Positions 34,683 through 44,496 of a DNA stretch of 64,000 nt are shown piece after piece (positions within the stretch are counted from its first letter, which is position 1; every line of letters starts with the position of its first letter). The position numbers were made by a program, and so were the translations under genes. The stretch is taken from positions 1,178,001 to 1,242,000 of the forward strand of contig NZ_UWOD01000002.1 in the NCBI RefSeq assembly GCF_900604335.1, read 5' to 3'. The notes under the pieces were generated by a model. It saw nothing but the letters and a program-made list of their open reading frames with translations, searched no databases and had not been told where the DNA came from. The stretch comes from Intestinibacillus sp. Marseille-P6563. GTDB taxonomy: Bacteria; Bacillota; Clostridia; Oscillospirales; Butyricicoccaceae.

Positions 34683-35876
34683 TTATTCGGCCAATTTGTA
34701 GATCGCGCGGATTTCTTCCTTGCCAAGCGGCAGGTAGCTCTTGACCGTCGCGGTACCGTTCTTGGTGGTCAGGTTGATGATGGCTTCGTAATCCTCGGGC
34801 TTGAGACCCAGTTCGGCCAGCGTCACCGGCATACCGATTTCGTGGAAATAGGCCTTCATGGTTTCGATGCCCTGGGCTGCGGTGCGTTCCGGGTGGTCAT
34901 AGTTCATTTCCACGCCCCAGACGCGGTTCGCCAGCTGGGCAAACTTCATGACATCAATATCCCGTTCCAGGATGAATTTGGCCCATGCCGGGAACAGAAC
35001 CGACAGGCCTGCGCCATGCGAAACCCGATCATGCAGCGCAGATACCGGATGCTCCAGCTTGTGCACCGGGAAATACCGCGGCTTGCCGCAGCCGGTCAGG
35101 TCGTTATGACTGAGCGAGGACGCCCACATCAGGGTCGCACGGGCTTCATAATCGTTCGGGTCCGCGATGGCACGGCGGCCGGCATCGCGTACCGCGATGA
35201 GCAGGCCTTCGGCCAAACGCTCGGTCAAATCACAGTCGGGCGTGCCCAGGAAATAGCGCTCCATGGTGTGCATCATAATATCCACAATGCCGCAGCCGGT
35301 CTGGAACTTGGAAACCGTGAAGGTGTTTTCCGGGTTCATAAAGGCTACGATCGGGCGCACGGTTTCCGAGGTGATGCCCTGCTTGACCCACGGGGTGACC
35401 AAGTCGTTGGTGATAACGTCGGAATTGGACATTTCACTGCCCGCAGCCGCCAGAGTCAGCACCACGCCGACCGGGAATACCTGATCGTCCTCCGGATGGG
35501 TGCCGGTCGAAGCATATTGCCAGGGGTCGTTTCCGGTGGCCAGACCAACACCAATGGCCTTGGACGAGTCGATGACACTGCCGCCGCCGACCGCCAGGAT
35601 AAAATCGACCTTCTCCTTGCGGCACAGTTCGATGCCCTGATGGATAAAGGACAGCTTGGGATTGGGCTCTACCCCGCCCAGTTCGACCCAGCTCAGGCCG
35701 GCGCTGTCCAGCGATGCGGTAACTTTATCAAACAGTCCGGTCTTTTTGACCGAGCCACCGCCATAATGGATCAAAACGCGGGTCGCGCCATATTTTTTCA
35801 ATGTCGGGCCGATCTGCGGCTCGATCTCACGGCCAAAGATGACCTTGGTTGGGGTGCAATAGATAAAGTTATTCAT
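34683..35876 (-). CDS. Iron-containing alcohol dehydrogenase (butanol dehydrogenase type)
   Basis: 397 residues from the ATG at 35876, with GGAGG 9 bases upstream; a longer open frame lacks a ribosome site. Group III alcohol dehydrogenase: N-terminal nucleotide domain with VLIHYGGGSVKKTGLFD (about 35-51) and AVGGGSVIDSSKAIG (about 95-109), and an iron site formed by the Asp of GCGIVDIMMH, its His, and the His residues of HKLEHPVSALHDRVSHGAG. Closest in pattern to NAD(P)H-dependent butanol dehydrogenases, which reduce aldehydes at the end of fermentation. The exact substrate cannot be read from sequence. Confidence 0.9.
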   Translation of the reverse strand: MNNFIYCTPTKVIFGREIEPQIGPTLKKYGATRVLIHYGGGSVKKTGLFDKVTASLDSAGLSWVELGGVEPNPKLSFIHQGIELCRKEKVDFILAVGGGSVIDSSKAIGVGLATGNDPWQYASTGTHPEDDQVFPVGVVLTLAAAGSEMSNSDVITNDLVTPWVKQGITSETVRPIVAFMNPENTFTVSKFQTGCGIVDIMMHTMERYFLGTPDCDLTERLAEGLLIAVRDAGRRAIADPNDYEARATLMWASSLSHNDLTGCGKPRYFPVHKLEHPVSALHDRVSHGAGLSVLFPAWAKFILERDIDVMKFAQLANRVWGVEMNYDHPERTAAQGIETMKAYFHEIGMPVTLAELGLKPEDYEAIINLTTKNGTATVKSYLPLGKEEIRAIYKLAE

Positions 35877-35963
35877 AGTCGCATTCCTCCTGTATTTGGT
35901 TTTATTATAGCACGCGCCCGGCCAACAAAAAACCCTTTTGCAGCCGATTGCCAATGGGTAAAG

Positions 35964-35997
35964 AAAAACGCGCAGGGCGTTGTTCCCTGCGCGTTCG
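35964..35997 (-). terminator. Terminator of the rnf operon
   Basis: Stem AACGCGCAGGG / CCCTGCGCGTT with T5 on the minus strand, directly after the rnfB stop. Confidence 0.9.
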
Positions 35998-36000
35998 TTT

Positions 36001-36906
36001 TTATGCCTTGTCTGCCGGCTTTTCAGCCTCTGCTGCCTTGGCAGCAGCTGCCTGCTTTGCCTTTTCAGCCTGTGCCTTCATCATCGCATTGAACTTTTCC
36101 TTCTCCTCTGCAGTCGGGATGGGTTCAATACAGCTGCGCGGACATGCCTTTGCACACATCTTGCAGTTCTTGCACTTATCATAATCGATGCGTGCAACGC
36201 CGCCTTCGACATGGATGGCGTCAAACTTACAGGTGTTTTCGCACTTCTTGCAGCCGATGCAGGAAACTTCACAAACCTTCATCGCTACCGGACCCTTATC
36301 CTTGTTGGTGCAGTTGACATGAACCTTCTTGGACTTGGGTACCAGATCGATCAGCTTCTTCGGGCAAACGGCAACACACTTGCCGCAAGCGACACACTTC
36401 TCCGGATCAACCAGAGCCTTGCCGTCCACGATGTGGATGGCATCAAATGCACATTCTGCCACACACGAGCCCAGGCCCATGCAGCCAAATGCACATTCCT
36501 TCGGGCCGGAAGCTACACGCATTGCTGCGTTGCAGTCCTTCAGGCCTTCGTACTTGGCCTTGTCGACTGCCTTGCAGCCGCCGGCACAATGTACATGTGC
36601 AACCTTGGGTTCCTCGGAAGAAACCTCTACGCCCATAACCTGGGCAATCTTTTCTGCTGCAGCCGCGCCGCCGACCGGGCAGCCGTTGACCGGCGCCTTG
36701 CCTTCGACAATGGCTGCTGCCAGGCCGTCACAGCCCGGATAACCGCAGCCGCCGCAGTTTGCGCCCGGCAGGCATTCACGCACCAGCGGAACGCGCTCAT
36801 CGACTTCAACAGCAAAGACCTTTGCCGCGATGCCGAGCAGGATCGCAAACAGCAAACCCATGATACTCAGGGCAGCAACTGCATAAATGATGTTCTGAAT
36901 ATCCAT
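36001..36906 (-). CDS. rnfB: Rnf complex subunit B (multi-cluster ferredoxin subunit)
   Basis: 301 residues; ATG 36906 with AAGGAGA 9 bases upstream. N-terminal membrane anchor (IIYAVAALSIMGLLFAILLGIAAKVFA), a four-Cys cluster (CLPGANCGGCGYPGCDG, about 46-62), the central Cys-rich domain (CAGGCK...CNAAM...CAFGCMGLGSC) and ferredoxin motifs CVACGKCVAVCP, CIGCKKCENTC and CKNCKMCAKACP. Takes electrons from reduced ferredoxin on the cytoplasmic side. It has the extended cluster set of clostridial RnfB and an Ala/Lys-rich C-terminal tail like that of RnfC. Last gene of the operon. Confidence 0.95.
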   Translation of the reverse strand: MDIQNIIYAVAALSIMGLLFAILLGIAAKVFAVEVDERVPLVRECLPGANCGGCGYPGCDGLAAAIVEGKAPVNGCPVGGAAAAEKIAQVMGVEVSSEEPKVAHVHCAGGCKAVDKAKYEGLKDCNAAMRVASGPKECAFGCMGLGSCVAECAFDAIHIVDGKALVDPEKCVACGKCVAVCPKKLIDLVPKSKKVHVNCTNKDKGPVAMKVCEVSCIGCKKCENTCKFDAIHVEGGVARIDYDKCKNCKMCAKACPRSCIEPIPTAEEKEKFNAMMKAQAEKAKQAAAAKAAEAEKPADKA

Positions 36907-36932
36907 TTCACACACTCTCCTTTATACAGCGC

Positions 36933-37565
36933 TTACCAAATCTTCAGACCGGAGAAGCCCATGAAGGACATCGCCAGCAGAGATGCGGAAACCAGTGCAA
37001 GCGGGAAACCTTCAAAGCACTTCGGGCACTTTGCCGTCACCGCCAGACGTTCGCGGATGGAGGCAAAGATAACGATTGCAACCGTGTAACCAACGCCAGC
37101 GAACACACCGTAAACAACCGAACCGATGAAGGAATAGCCGTTGTCGATGTTGGAGATCGCAGCACCCAGAACCGCACAGTTGGTCGTGATCAGCGGCAGG
37201 AAGATACCGAGCGCCTGATACAGCGACGGCATTGCCTTTTTCATGAACATTTCGACGAACTGTACCAGAGTTGCGATAACCAGGATGAAAGCGATGGTCT
37301 GCATGTAATCCAGACCCAGCGGGGTCAGGATGAAGTACTGCACGCACCAGGATACGATGGATGCCAGGGCCATAACGAAGATAACCGCCATGCCCATACC
37401 GATTGCGGTATCGGTCTTTTTGGATACGCCAAAGAACGAGCAGCAGCCCAGGAACTGGACTAAGATGTAGTTGTTGACGAGGACAGCCGAGATCGCAAGG
37501 AACAGAATATCAGTCAGTTCCATGCTGCCCGGCAAGCCTGCCTGTACAGCAGCAAAGTAATTCAT
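36933..37565 (-). CDS. rnfA: Rnf complex subunit A (membrane)
   Basis: 210 residues, six predicted membrane helices. Contains the conserved NNYILVQFLGCCSFFGV segment with Cys residues near the membrane iron site, and ITTNCAVLGAAI as the paired motif seen in RnfA/RnfE. With RnfE it forms the ion-conducting core that carries electrons across the membrane. The ATG begins immediately after the rnfE TAA, which indicates coupled translation. Confidence 0.94.
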   Translation of the reverse strand: MNYFAAVQAGLPGSMELTDILFLAISAVLVNNYILVQFLGCCSFFGVSKKTDTAIGMGMAVIFVMALASIVSWCVQYFILTPLGLDYMQTIAFILVIATLVQFVEMFMKKAMPSLYQALGIFLPLITTNCAVLGAAISNIDNGYSFIGSVVYGVFAGVGYTVAIVIFASIRERLAVTAKCPKCFEGFPLALVSASLLAMSFMGFSGLKIW

Positions 37566-38195
37566 TTACTTGTCCCCCTTCTTCTTATTCATGAGGTACT
37601 GGATAGCAGCAAAGATGAAGCCCATCATCAGGAAGCCGCCAGCCGGCAGGATCATCATGGTCACCGGATAGGTCGACAGGCCCGGGATCATGATGCCCAG
37701 CTTGTCAGCGCCTACATAACCGGACAGGATGGTGCCAGCGCCCAGCAGTTCGCGGGTGAAGCCCATCAGGACCAGCGCAAAGGTAAAGCCGATACCCATG
37801 CATACGCCGTCAAGCGCAGAGGGCAGCACTTTATTCTTGGAAGCATAGGCTTCCGCACGGCCCAGGATGATACAGTTTACAACGATCAGCGGCAGGAACA
37901 GACCCAGGGACGCTGCCAGGCTGGGCACGAATGCCTGCAAGGACAGATCGATGATGGTAACGAATCCTGCGATGATGGTGATGAATGCTGCGATACGGAC
38001 CTTATCCGGAATGAACTTACGCAGCAGCGAAATAACCACGTTCGAGCAGATGAGAACTACGGTTGCCGCTGCGCCCATGCCGATGGCGTTGGACAGCGAC
38101 GTCGTAGTTGCCAGCGCCGGACACAGGCCAATGGTCTGCATAAAGACCGGGTTGTCCAGGAGGACGCCGTTTTTTAACTGTTCGGTAAATTTCAT
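37566..38195 (-). CDS. rnfE: Rnf complex subunit E (membrane)
   Basis: 209 residues, six predicted helices, inverted-topology partner of RnfA. Motifs: DNPVFMQTIGLCPALATTTS near the N-terminus and LIVVNCIILGRAEAYA in the middle, each holding a Cys of the membrane [2Fe-2S] site known from Rnf/Nqr. Starts 21 bases after the rnfG stop; the ribosome site is weak (GGGGGAA), so coupling is likely. Confidence 0.94.
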   Translation of the reverse strand: MKFTEQLKNGVLLDNPVFMQTIGLCPALATTTSLSNAIGMGAAATVVLICSNVVISLLRKFIPDKVRIAAFITIIAGFVTIIDLSLQAFVPSLAASLGLFLPLIVVNCIILGRAEAYASKNKVLPSALDGVCMGIGFTFALVLMGFTRELLGAGTILSGYVGADKLGIMIPGLSTYPVTMMILPAGGFLMMGFIFAAIQYLMNKKKGDK

Positions 38196-38216
38196 TTTGA
38201 ATCGTTCCCCCTTTTC

Positions 38217-38795
38217 TTAAGCTGCCAGGCTCTGCACATAGCTTGCCGCCGTGTTGACTGCCAGGGTTACCGCACGGGAGGTAATGGTTGCACCGGTGAT
38301 GGAATTGATGGTGCCGCCATCCTTGGTAACTGCCAGCGAGCCATCTGCTGCCTGACCGGCAAACTGCACGATCCAGGTCGGGTCGGACTGTGCCTTTGCG
38401 CCCAGGCCCGGGGTCTCTGCGTGCGAGGTGACCTTTGCGCCAGCAACCGTGCCGTCGGTGTTAATGCCGACAACGACGGTCAGCGTGCCGCCGAAACCAG
38501 AGGGCAGAACTTCCATACAGTAGCCGACCGTTTCGCCGTCCTTCTGTGCTTCATAGATGTTCTGAATGGCCGGGGTTTCCTTGTCCGGAGCCGGTACTTC
38601 CGACGGCTCGGCTTCGACAAACTCTGCATCCGGAATGATCTCTGCCATAGCGGCTGCACGGGTCGCTTCGTTATTCTTGGCAATCTGGGGCGCTGTGACC
38701 TGGTTGACAAAACCGAGCAGCAGCGCAGTAATAAAGGTGATGAGGAACAACATCAGGGCAAGCATACCCATGGATTCCTTTTTCGCTTCGCTCAT
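38217..38795 (-). CDS. rnfG: Rnf complex subunit G (covalent FMN subunit)
   Basis: 192 residues from ATG 38795, chosen for AAGGAGGG upstream rather than the longer frame that overlaps rnfD. One N-terminal helix (MLALMLFLITFITALLLGFV) then an FMN-binding domain outside the membrane with GAKVTSHAETPGLGAK and the flavinylation motif SITGATIT, whose last Thr would carry FMN through a phosphoester bond. Confidence 0.93.
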   Translation of the reverse strand: MSEAKKESMGMLALMLFLITFITALLLGFVNQVTAPQIAKNNEATRAAAMAEIIPDAEFVEAEPSEVPAPDKETPAIQNIYEAQKDGETVGYCMEVLPSGFGGTLTVVVGINTDGTVAGAKVTSHAETPGLGAKAQSDPTWIVQFAGQAADGSLAVTKDGGTINSITGATITSRAVTLAVNTAASYVQSLAA

Positions 38796-38796
38796 G

Positions 38797-39807
38797 TTAC
38801 TTGCCCTCCTTCTTTGCTGCATAGCCGAACTTGCGCGGCAGGCACTTCTGGTCGATCATCCAAACGAGTGCGTTCATAATGAGGATCGAGTAGGAAACGC
38901 CTTCCGGCAGGCCGCCGAAATAACGGATAAAGACAGTCAACAGACCGCAGCCGATACCAAAGACGATCTGGCCCTTGGGGGTAACCGGGCTGGTGACATA
39001 GTCGGTTGCCATGAAGATGGCGCCGAGCAGCAGACCGCCGGACAGAACCTGGGTCAGCATCCACTGTACGCGGCTGACATCGCCCAGCGGGAACAGGAAG
39101 GTCAGGACTGCAACGGTCAGGATGTATGCTGCCGGGATATTGATGGTGATGACCTTACGCCACAGCAGATAAGCGCCGCCGGCGAGCAGTGCCAGGGCAC
39201 AGGTTTCGCCGATAACGCCGCCGTGCTGGCCAAAGAACAGGTCCATCAGGGTTTCGCTGGGCAGGGATGCGCCGCCCTCTGCCGATGCCTTCATGGAAGC
39301 CAGAGGCGTTGCGGTGGAGATAGCGTCGGTCACTTCCACGTTGCCAAACAGCGGGATGTTCTGATGGGGCTGCACCCAGGTGGTCATGAGTGCCGGCCAG
39401 GAAGCCATCATGAAGGCACGAGCGCCGAGCGCCGGGTTCATGAAGTTCTTGCCGATGCCGCCAAAGAGCATCTTTACAATAATGATCGCAAAAGCGCCGC
39501 CGATCATGGGCATCCAGATCGGAGCCGCAACCGGCACGTTAAATGCCACGAGCACACCGGTTACAACCGCCGAAAGGTCGCCGATGGTCGGAGCTTTATG
39601 TACGATTTTGCAATACAGCCACTCAAAAAATACACAGGAAATTACGGTTGCCACCGTGATCACCAGCGCGCGCCAGCCAAACGTGAAGACCGCAACAGCC
39701 AGCGCCGGAATCAGCGCCAGAACCACATCCAGCATCAGGCTTCTGGTATCGTCCTCCGCTTTGATGTGGGGCGAGGAGGTGACAACTACTTTACTCAGAT
39801 CATACAT
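38797..39807 (-). CDS. rnfD: Rnf complex subunit D (membrane, covalent FMN)
   Basis: 336 residues with about nine predicted helices, family NqrB/RnfD. The conserved N-terminal SSPHIKAEDDTRSLMLDVVLALIP and LPSETLMDLFFG are present; the latter region normally holds the flavinylated Thr (here near SLPSETLM). GGAGG precedes the ATG, 14 bases after the rnfC stop. Membrane partner in ion pumping. Confidence 0.93.
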   Translation of the reverse strand: MYDLSKVVVTSSPHIKAEDDTRSLMLDVVLALIPALAVAVFTFGWRALVITVATVISCVFFEWLYCKIVHKAPTIGDLSAVVTGVLVAFNVPVAAPIWMPMIGGAFAIIIVKMLFGGIGKNFMNPALGARAFMMASWPALMTTWVQPHQNIPLFGNVEVTDAISTATPLASMKASAEGGASLPSETLMDLFFGQHGGVIGETCALALLAGGAYLLWRKVITINIPAAYILTVAVLTFLFPLGDVSRVQWMLTQVLSGGLLLGAIFMATDYVTSPVTPKGQIVFGIGCGLLTVFIRYFGGLPEGVSYSILIMNALVWMIDQKCLPRKFGYAAKKEGK

Positions 39808-39821
39808 GCGTCCTTACCTCC

Positions 39822-41210
39822 TTACTTCTTCTCGGCCTCTGCCGCAGCTTCCGCCTTGGCCTTTTCCGCCTCTGCCTTGGCCTTAGCCGCTGCGCGCTGC
39901 GCACCCACATGGAACTTGGTCAGACGGAAACGGGCAACCAGCGGGATGCGGGCCGGGCAGACGTAAGCGCACGAGCCGCATTCGATGCAGTCCATGGCAC
40001 CCAGCTCAACGCACTGGTCGTATTCGCCGGCCTTGCCATAGGCGTTCATCATCATGGGCATCAGGTGCATCGGGCAAGCGTTGATGCACTTACCGCAGCG
40101 GATGCAGTTGGGCTCTTCGACACGCTTGTCCTCGTCGCCGCAGAAGGCCAGGAACGCATTGGTGCCCTTAAAGATCGGGATTTCCAGCGAGAACTGAGCA
40201 ACACCCATCATCGGGCCACCCATCAGCAGCTTGTTCGGAGCTTCCTTGAAGCCGCCGCAAGCATCGATGAGCTTTTCAACCTGGGTACCGATGCGGGTTT
40301 CCAGGTTCTTCGGGTTGGCGATCGCCGATCCCGAAACGGTAACAACGCGGCGTACAACCGGCATACCGGTGGTAAAGCGGCGGTAGATCGCGCCCGTGGT
40401 GTCCACGTTGAATACCGCGCAGCCAGCGTCTGCCGGCAGCTTGCCCGAGGGAACCTCGCGGCCGGTGCAGGCATTGATGAGCTGCTTTTCTGCGCCCTGC
40501 GGGTATTTACACTTCAGGGGGTAAAGCTTCAGGCGGCTGTCATCCTTGATCAGTTCTTCGATCTTGGGGAACGTGTCCGCCTTGTTTTCTTCGATCGCAA
40601 TGATCGCGTTCTGAACGCCCATGATGTCGGCCAGCATCTTCAGGCCGCCAACCACTTCTTCCGGGCGCTCCAAAAGCAAACGGTGGTCCGAGGTGATGTA
40701 CGGTTCACACTCCGCGCCGTTAACAATGATCGTATCGCACTTGCCGATACCCGACTGGATCTTGACATGCGTGGGGAACGTCGCGCCGCCGTGGCCGACC
40801 ATACCGGCCGAACGGATGCACTCAATGCGCTCCTCGTTGCTCATCGATGCGAAATCGTACGGATGGACCGACTCGTGCAGACGGTCTTCCTTGTCGTTTT
40901 CGATGACGATGCTCATGACCTTGCTGCCGTTGGGGTGCAGCCGCGGCTCTACCGCGATGACCTTACCGGAAACTGTCGCATGTACGGGGGCGGATACGAA
41001 CCCGCCTGCCTCTGCGATCATCTGGCCCATATCGACGATATCGCCGACCTTGACAATCGGCTTTGCGGGTGCGCCGATGTGCATGGAGACCGGCAGGATC
41101 ACCTGGTCGGGCGCCGGCATGGCCTCGATGGGCTTGGTGTTTGTTGCGGCCTTATACCCTGGATCGCTATGCGGACCCGGATGTATGCCGCCACGGAACG
41201 TGTACACCAT
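39822..41210 (-). CDS. rnfC: Rnf complex subunit C (NADH-side subunit)
   Basis: 462 residues from ATG 41210 (MVYTFRGGIHP), preceded by GGAGAGG; the longer open frame has no ribosome site. The N-terminal lipoyl-like barrel (LPVSMHIGAPAKPIVKVGDIVDMGQ...ISAPVHATVSG type), the NADH/FMN fold (NGAECEPYITSDHRLL), a SLBB-like segment and two [4Fe-4S] motifs, CIRCGKCINACP (about 374) and CIECGSCAYVCP (about 413). Passes electrons to NAD+ in ferredoxin:NAD+ oxidoreduction. First gene of rnfCDGEAB, the standard clostridial order. The Ala/Lys/Glu tail is unusual but common to some relatives. Confidence 0.95.
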   Translation of the reverse strand: MVYTFRGGIHPGPHSDPGYKAATNTKPIEAMPAPDQVILPVSMHIGAPAKPIVKVGDIVDMGQMIAEAGGFVSAPVHATVSGKVIAVEPRLHPNGSKVMSIVIENDKEDRLHESVHPYDFASMSNEERIECIRSAGMVGHGGATFPTHVKIQSGIGKCDTIIVNGAECEPYITSDHRLLLERPEEVVGGLKMLADIMGVQNAIIAIEENKADTFPKIEELIKDDSRLKLYPLKCKYPQGAEKQLINACTGREVPSGKLPADAGCAVFNVDTTGAIYRRFTTGMPVVRRVVTVSGSAIANPKNLETRIGTQVEKLIDACGGFKEAPNKLLMGGPMMGVAQFSLEIPIFKGTNAFLAFCGDEDKRVEEPNCIRCGKCINACPMHLMPMMMNAYGKAGEYDQCVELGAMDCIECGSCAYVCPARIPLVARFRLTKFHVGAQRAAAKAKAEAEKAKAEAAAEAEKK

Positions 41211-41354
41211 GTAATTCACCTCTCCATTTATTTTGTGTGTACCCAAATAAGCGCCGGGGCCACCGGAATGCCACGGCAGCGGGCGCCTACTTATCACTCA
41301 TCCGCACAGCCGCGCGGACGTGCAGATGGCAAAGGACACTTTGCCATACAATAA

Positions 41355-41384
41355 ATTATACTAACTTCCCCCCTCAAGAATCAA
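41355..41384 (-). promoter_or_regulatory. rnf operon promoter
   Basis: Minus-strand TTGATT (41379-41384), 18-bp spacer, TATAAT (41355-41360), giving a leader of about 140 bases. Confidence 0.75.
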
Positions 41385-41468
41385 CAGATATATGCAAAAA
41401 AAATAAAAAATATGTGGAAAATTTTTGCCCATCTTGCCAACTGGTATAGACGTTGTCTGGCAAACATC

Positions 41469-41500
41469 AAAAAAGCCCGCCTCCAAAACAGAGGCGGGCA
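41469..41500 (-). terminator. Terminator of the histidine kinase gene
   Basis: Stem GCCCGCCTC / GAGGCGGGC with T6 on the minus strand; separates the kinase from rnfC. Confidence 0.9.
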
Positions 41501-41509
41501 TCCTATTTA

Positions 41510-42625
41510 TTATAAGATAGAAAGTTCGATTTCGACCAGGTCCAGGCTGTCATCAGGCAGGCTCTGTCCCAGCTGCGGCGGGTCGGGCGGCAGATCGTCC
41601 GGGAAGGACAGACGGAACACCGTCCCCCCCTCCTGCCCTTGCTCGAGCAGGAGCGTGCCGCCATGCCATCCGGCCACCTGCCGCACCAGCGGCAGCCCCA
41701 GACCACAGGGCATGCTCTGTTCCATCCAGCCGGCTTCATCCCAGGGCCGCGCCCAATCATGATACAGCCGGCTCAGCTGCTCAGCCGGTACGCCCGGGCC
41801 ATCGTCCGCAACCACGATGCTCACCCGGCCCTGGCCATGTGTCAGCCGCACACATACCCGACTGACCTCCGGGGTGCGCAGGGCGTTGGTCAACAAATTG
41901 AGCAGCGCGCGCAGCAAAAGCGCGCGATCATACGCGACCGGACAGGCATCGGGCGCGTCCACGGTCAGTTCCACCGTTCGGCCGCGCGCCGCACAGGCAG
42001 CGCGGCAGCGCTCCACCGCACTCCGGCACAGCTCAGCCAAATCGCCCAATTCCAACTTCATTGCTTCCTCCGGGGCCGCATCGCTTTCCAAAAATTGCAG
42101 ATGCGCCAAACCACGGTAAATGCGCAGGCTGTCCCGCCGGATGCCGTCGAGCAGACGCTCACTTTTTTCGCCTTGGCTGCCCAGCATTAAATGAACGGCC
42201 GCCAAAATATGCGACAGCGAATCGACGATCTGCCGCGAGAAATTGGCCGGCAAATGCGCGGCTTGCTGCTCCATCGGCGCAAAATACAGCAACACGCCCT
42301 GCTCGACCGGGCGGACCTCCATACGGTAGGTCTTGCCGTCGATGTCTTCGTGAATGCTGGATTCTCCGCCGGTCGTCTGCACGAACTTCAGCGCCTGCGC
42401 GGCACGCTCGCTGAGCACCTCGCCCACCGGCCGCAGCGGCATGCTTTTGAGCAGCCGCCCTGCCCCGGCTGTTTGGGAAATAATGTCCCCGCCAGGGGAC
42501 ACCAGCACGAACGCCGCATCCTCTGCATCCAACATCTCCAGGGCCAGATTTGAAAGGTCGCTGCTTTGCAAATTCATAAAGTTTCTCAAAGTATGCACCG
42601 CCATCTTTTTCCCATTTGTATTCAT
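41510..42625 (-). CDS. Cytoplasmic sensor histidine kinase-like protein, no partner regulator
   Basis: 371 residues, no membrane segment. Residues about 25-125 look like a PAS-type sensor (AFVLVSPGGDIISQTAGAGRLL; MEVRPVEQGVLLYFAPM). The dimerisation helix holds a single candidate phospho-His, His139 in RQIVDSLSHILAAVHLML, not the usual SHELRTP. The ATP-binding domain is intact: N box LLNLLTNAL (241-249), G1 DDGPGV (274-279), G2 CGLGLPLV (307-314). No response regulator is nearby, so the partner is elsewhere. Its start is uncertain: ATG 42625 has no good ribosome site, and internal Met codons at about residues 8 and 17 are possible. Confidence 0.75.
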   Translation of the reverse strand: MNTNGKKMAVHTLRNFMNLQSSDLSNLALEMLDAEDAAFVLVSPGGDIISQTAGAGRLLKSMPLRPVGEVLSERAAQALKFVQTTGGESSIHEDIDGKTYRMEVRPVEQGVLLYFAPMEQQAAHLPANFSRQIVDSLSHILAAVHLMLGSQGEKSERLLDGIRRDSLRIYRGLAHLQFLESDAAPEEAMKLELGDLAELCRSAVERCRAACAARGRTVELTVDAPDACPVAYDRALLLRALLNLLTNALRTPEVSRVCVRLTHGQGRVSIVVADDGPGVPAEQLSRLYHDWARPWDEAGWMEQSMPCGLGLPLVRQVAGWHGGTLLLEQGQEGGTVFRLSFPDDLPPDPPQLGQSLPDDSLDLVEIELSIL

Positions 42626-42666
42626 CTTGTGCGTATAACTGACCAGAAAAGCGCCAAGATATTATT

Positions 42667-42696
42667 ATTATAGCATCATGGCTGTATAGTTTGCAA
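42667..42696 (-). promoter_or_regulatory. Promoter of the histidine kinase gene
   Basis: Minus-strand TTGCAA (42691-42696), 18-bp spacer, TATAAT (42667-42672). Confidence 0.65.
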
Positions 42697-42750
42697 AGAA
42701 TATTGTGGAAATGGGAGCGTAAATTTGACATTCTTTTCACAAATCCCACT

Positions 42751-42780
42751 TGCGGAAAATGCAGCAGATGCGGTATAATT
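42751..42780 (+). promoter_or_regulatory. GAPDH promoter
   Basis: TTGCGG (42751-42756), 18-bp spacer, TATAAT (42775-42780), followed by AGGAGG before the ATG at 42824. Confidence 0.7.
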
Positions 42781-42799
42781 TATTCAGCAAAGCTATTAA

Positions 42800-43852
<1,053 letters not shown>

Positions 43853-43880
43853 GTTGTTCCCCCATTAAACTCTGACTGCG

Positions 43881-43914
43881 GATCCCCCGTCCTCTCCTGG
43901 CGGGGGATCTTTCT
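43881..43914 (+). terminator. GAPDH terminator
   Basis: Stem GATCCCCCG / CGGGGGATC followed by TTTCTT. Confidence 0.85.
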
Positions 43915-43931
43915 TATTCCTCCTTTGTGCC

Positions 43932-43968
43932 ATAAAAAACACCCTGCCCGGCTGGACAGGGTGTTTTC
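43932..43968 (-). terminator. Terminator of desulfoferrodoxin
   Basis: Stem AAACACCCTG / CAGGGTGTTT with T run on the minus strand. Confidence 0.85.
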
Positions 43969-43977
43969 TTTTTCTTT

Positions 43978-44358
43978 TTATACGTTTGCCTTCCACAGGC
44001 CGTGCAGATTGCAGTAAGCATAGGCTGCAACCGGCTTGTCGCCCGCCAGAGCAAATACAGCCTTGGGCTCCTCACCCGGCTTGAGCGCCTTGCGCTGACC
44101 GCCATGCTCGGTCTGCAGATAGATCCAGCCAATGAAGTGCTCTTCTGCCATCGGATGGGCTACCGAGCCAACCGAAACAGTTACTTTATCGCCTTCCACC
44201 TGGATGACCGGCACATGCTTCTCCTGCGCCGCGTCCACGCTGCCCGGCACCAGCTCGGTCATCTTCTGGCCGCAGCACATCATGGGCACATTGGAATCGT
44301 GGATCATGCCTACCAGGTTGCCACAGTGTTCACATACAAAAAAACGGGGTTCACTCAT
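43978..44358 (-). CDS. dfx: Desulfoferrodoxin (class I superoxide reductase)
   Basis: 126 residues from ATG 44358; GAGGAGG lies upstream and the longer frame would start inside that site. N-terminal desulforedoxin-type domain with four Cys (CEHCG and MCCGQ), then the superoxide reductase domain whose square-pyramidal iron is held by His in EKHVP, AHPM and EEHFIGW and by Cys and His in YCNLHGLWK. It reduces superoxide to peroxide without producing oxygen, a standard defence of anaerobes. The length matches the two-iron form. Next to a ferritin-like gene on the same strand. Confidence 0.93.
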   Translation of the reverse strand: MSEPRFFVCEHCGNLVGMIHDSNVPMMCCGQKMTELVPGSVDAAQEKHVPVIQVEGDKVTVSVGSVAHPMAEEHFIGWIYLQTEHGGQRKALKPGEEPKAVFALAGDKPVAAYAYCNLHGLWKANV

Positions 44359-44416
44359 GGAAAACTTCCTCCTCATTCAAACAAAAGGGATATTTGTTAC
44401 ACACTCATTCATAAAT

Positions 44417-44470
44417 AGGAATCATCTTTATTCCTGTCTTTACTATACCCCACCGGCTTTGCCGCGTCAA
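44417..44470 (-). promoter_or_regulatory. dfx promoter with adjoining inverted repeat
   Basis: Minus-strand TTGACG (44465-44470), 17-bp spacer, TATAGT (44442-44447). AGGAAT-7-ATTCCT (44417-44435) lies just past the -10, at the likely transcription start, so it could be an operator or a 5' hairpin. Confidence 0.65.
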
Positions 44471-44496
44471 GTGTATTCTATGTGATTTTGTCACGA

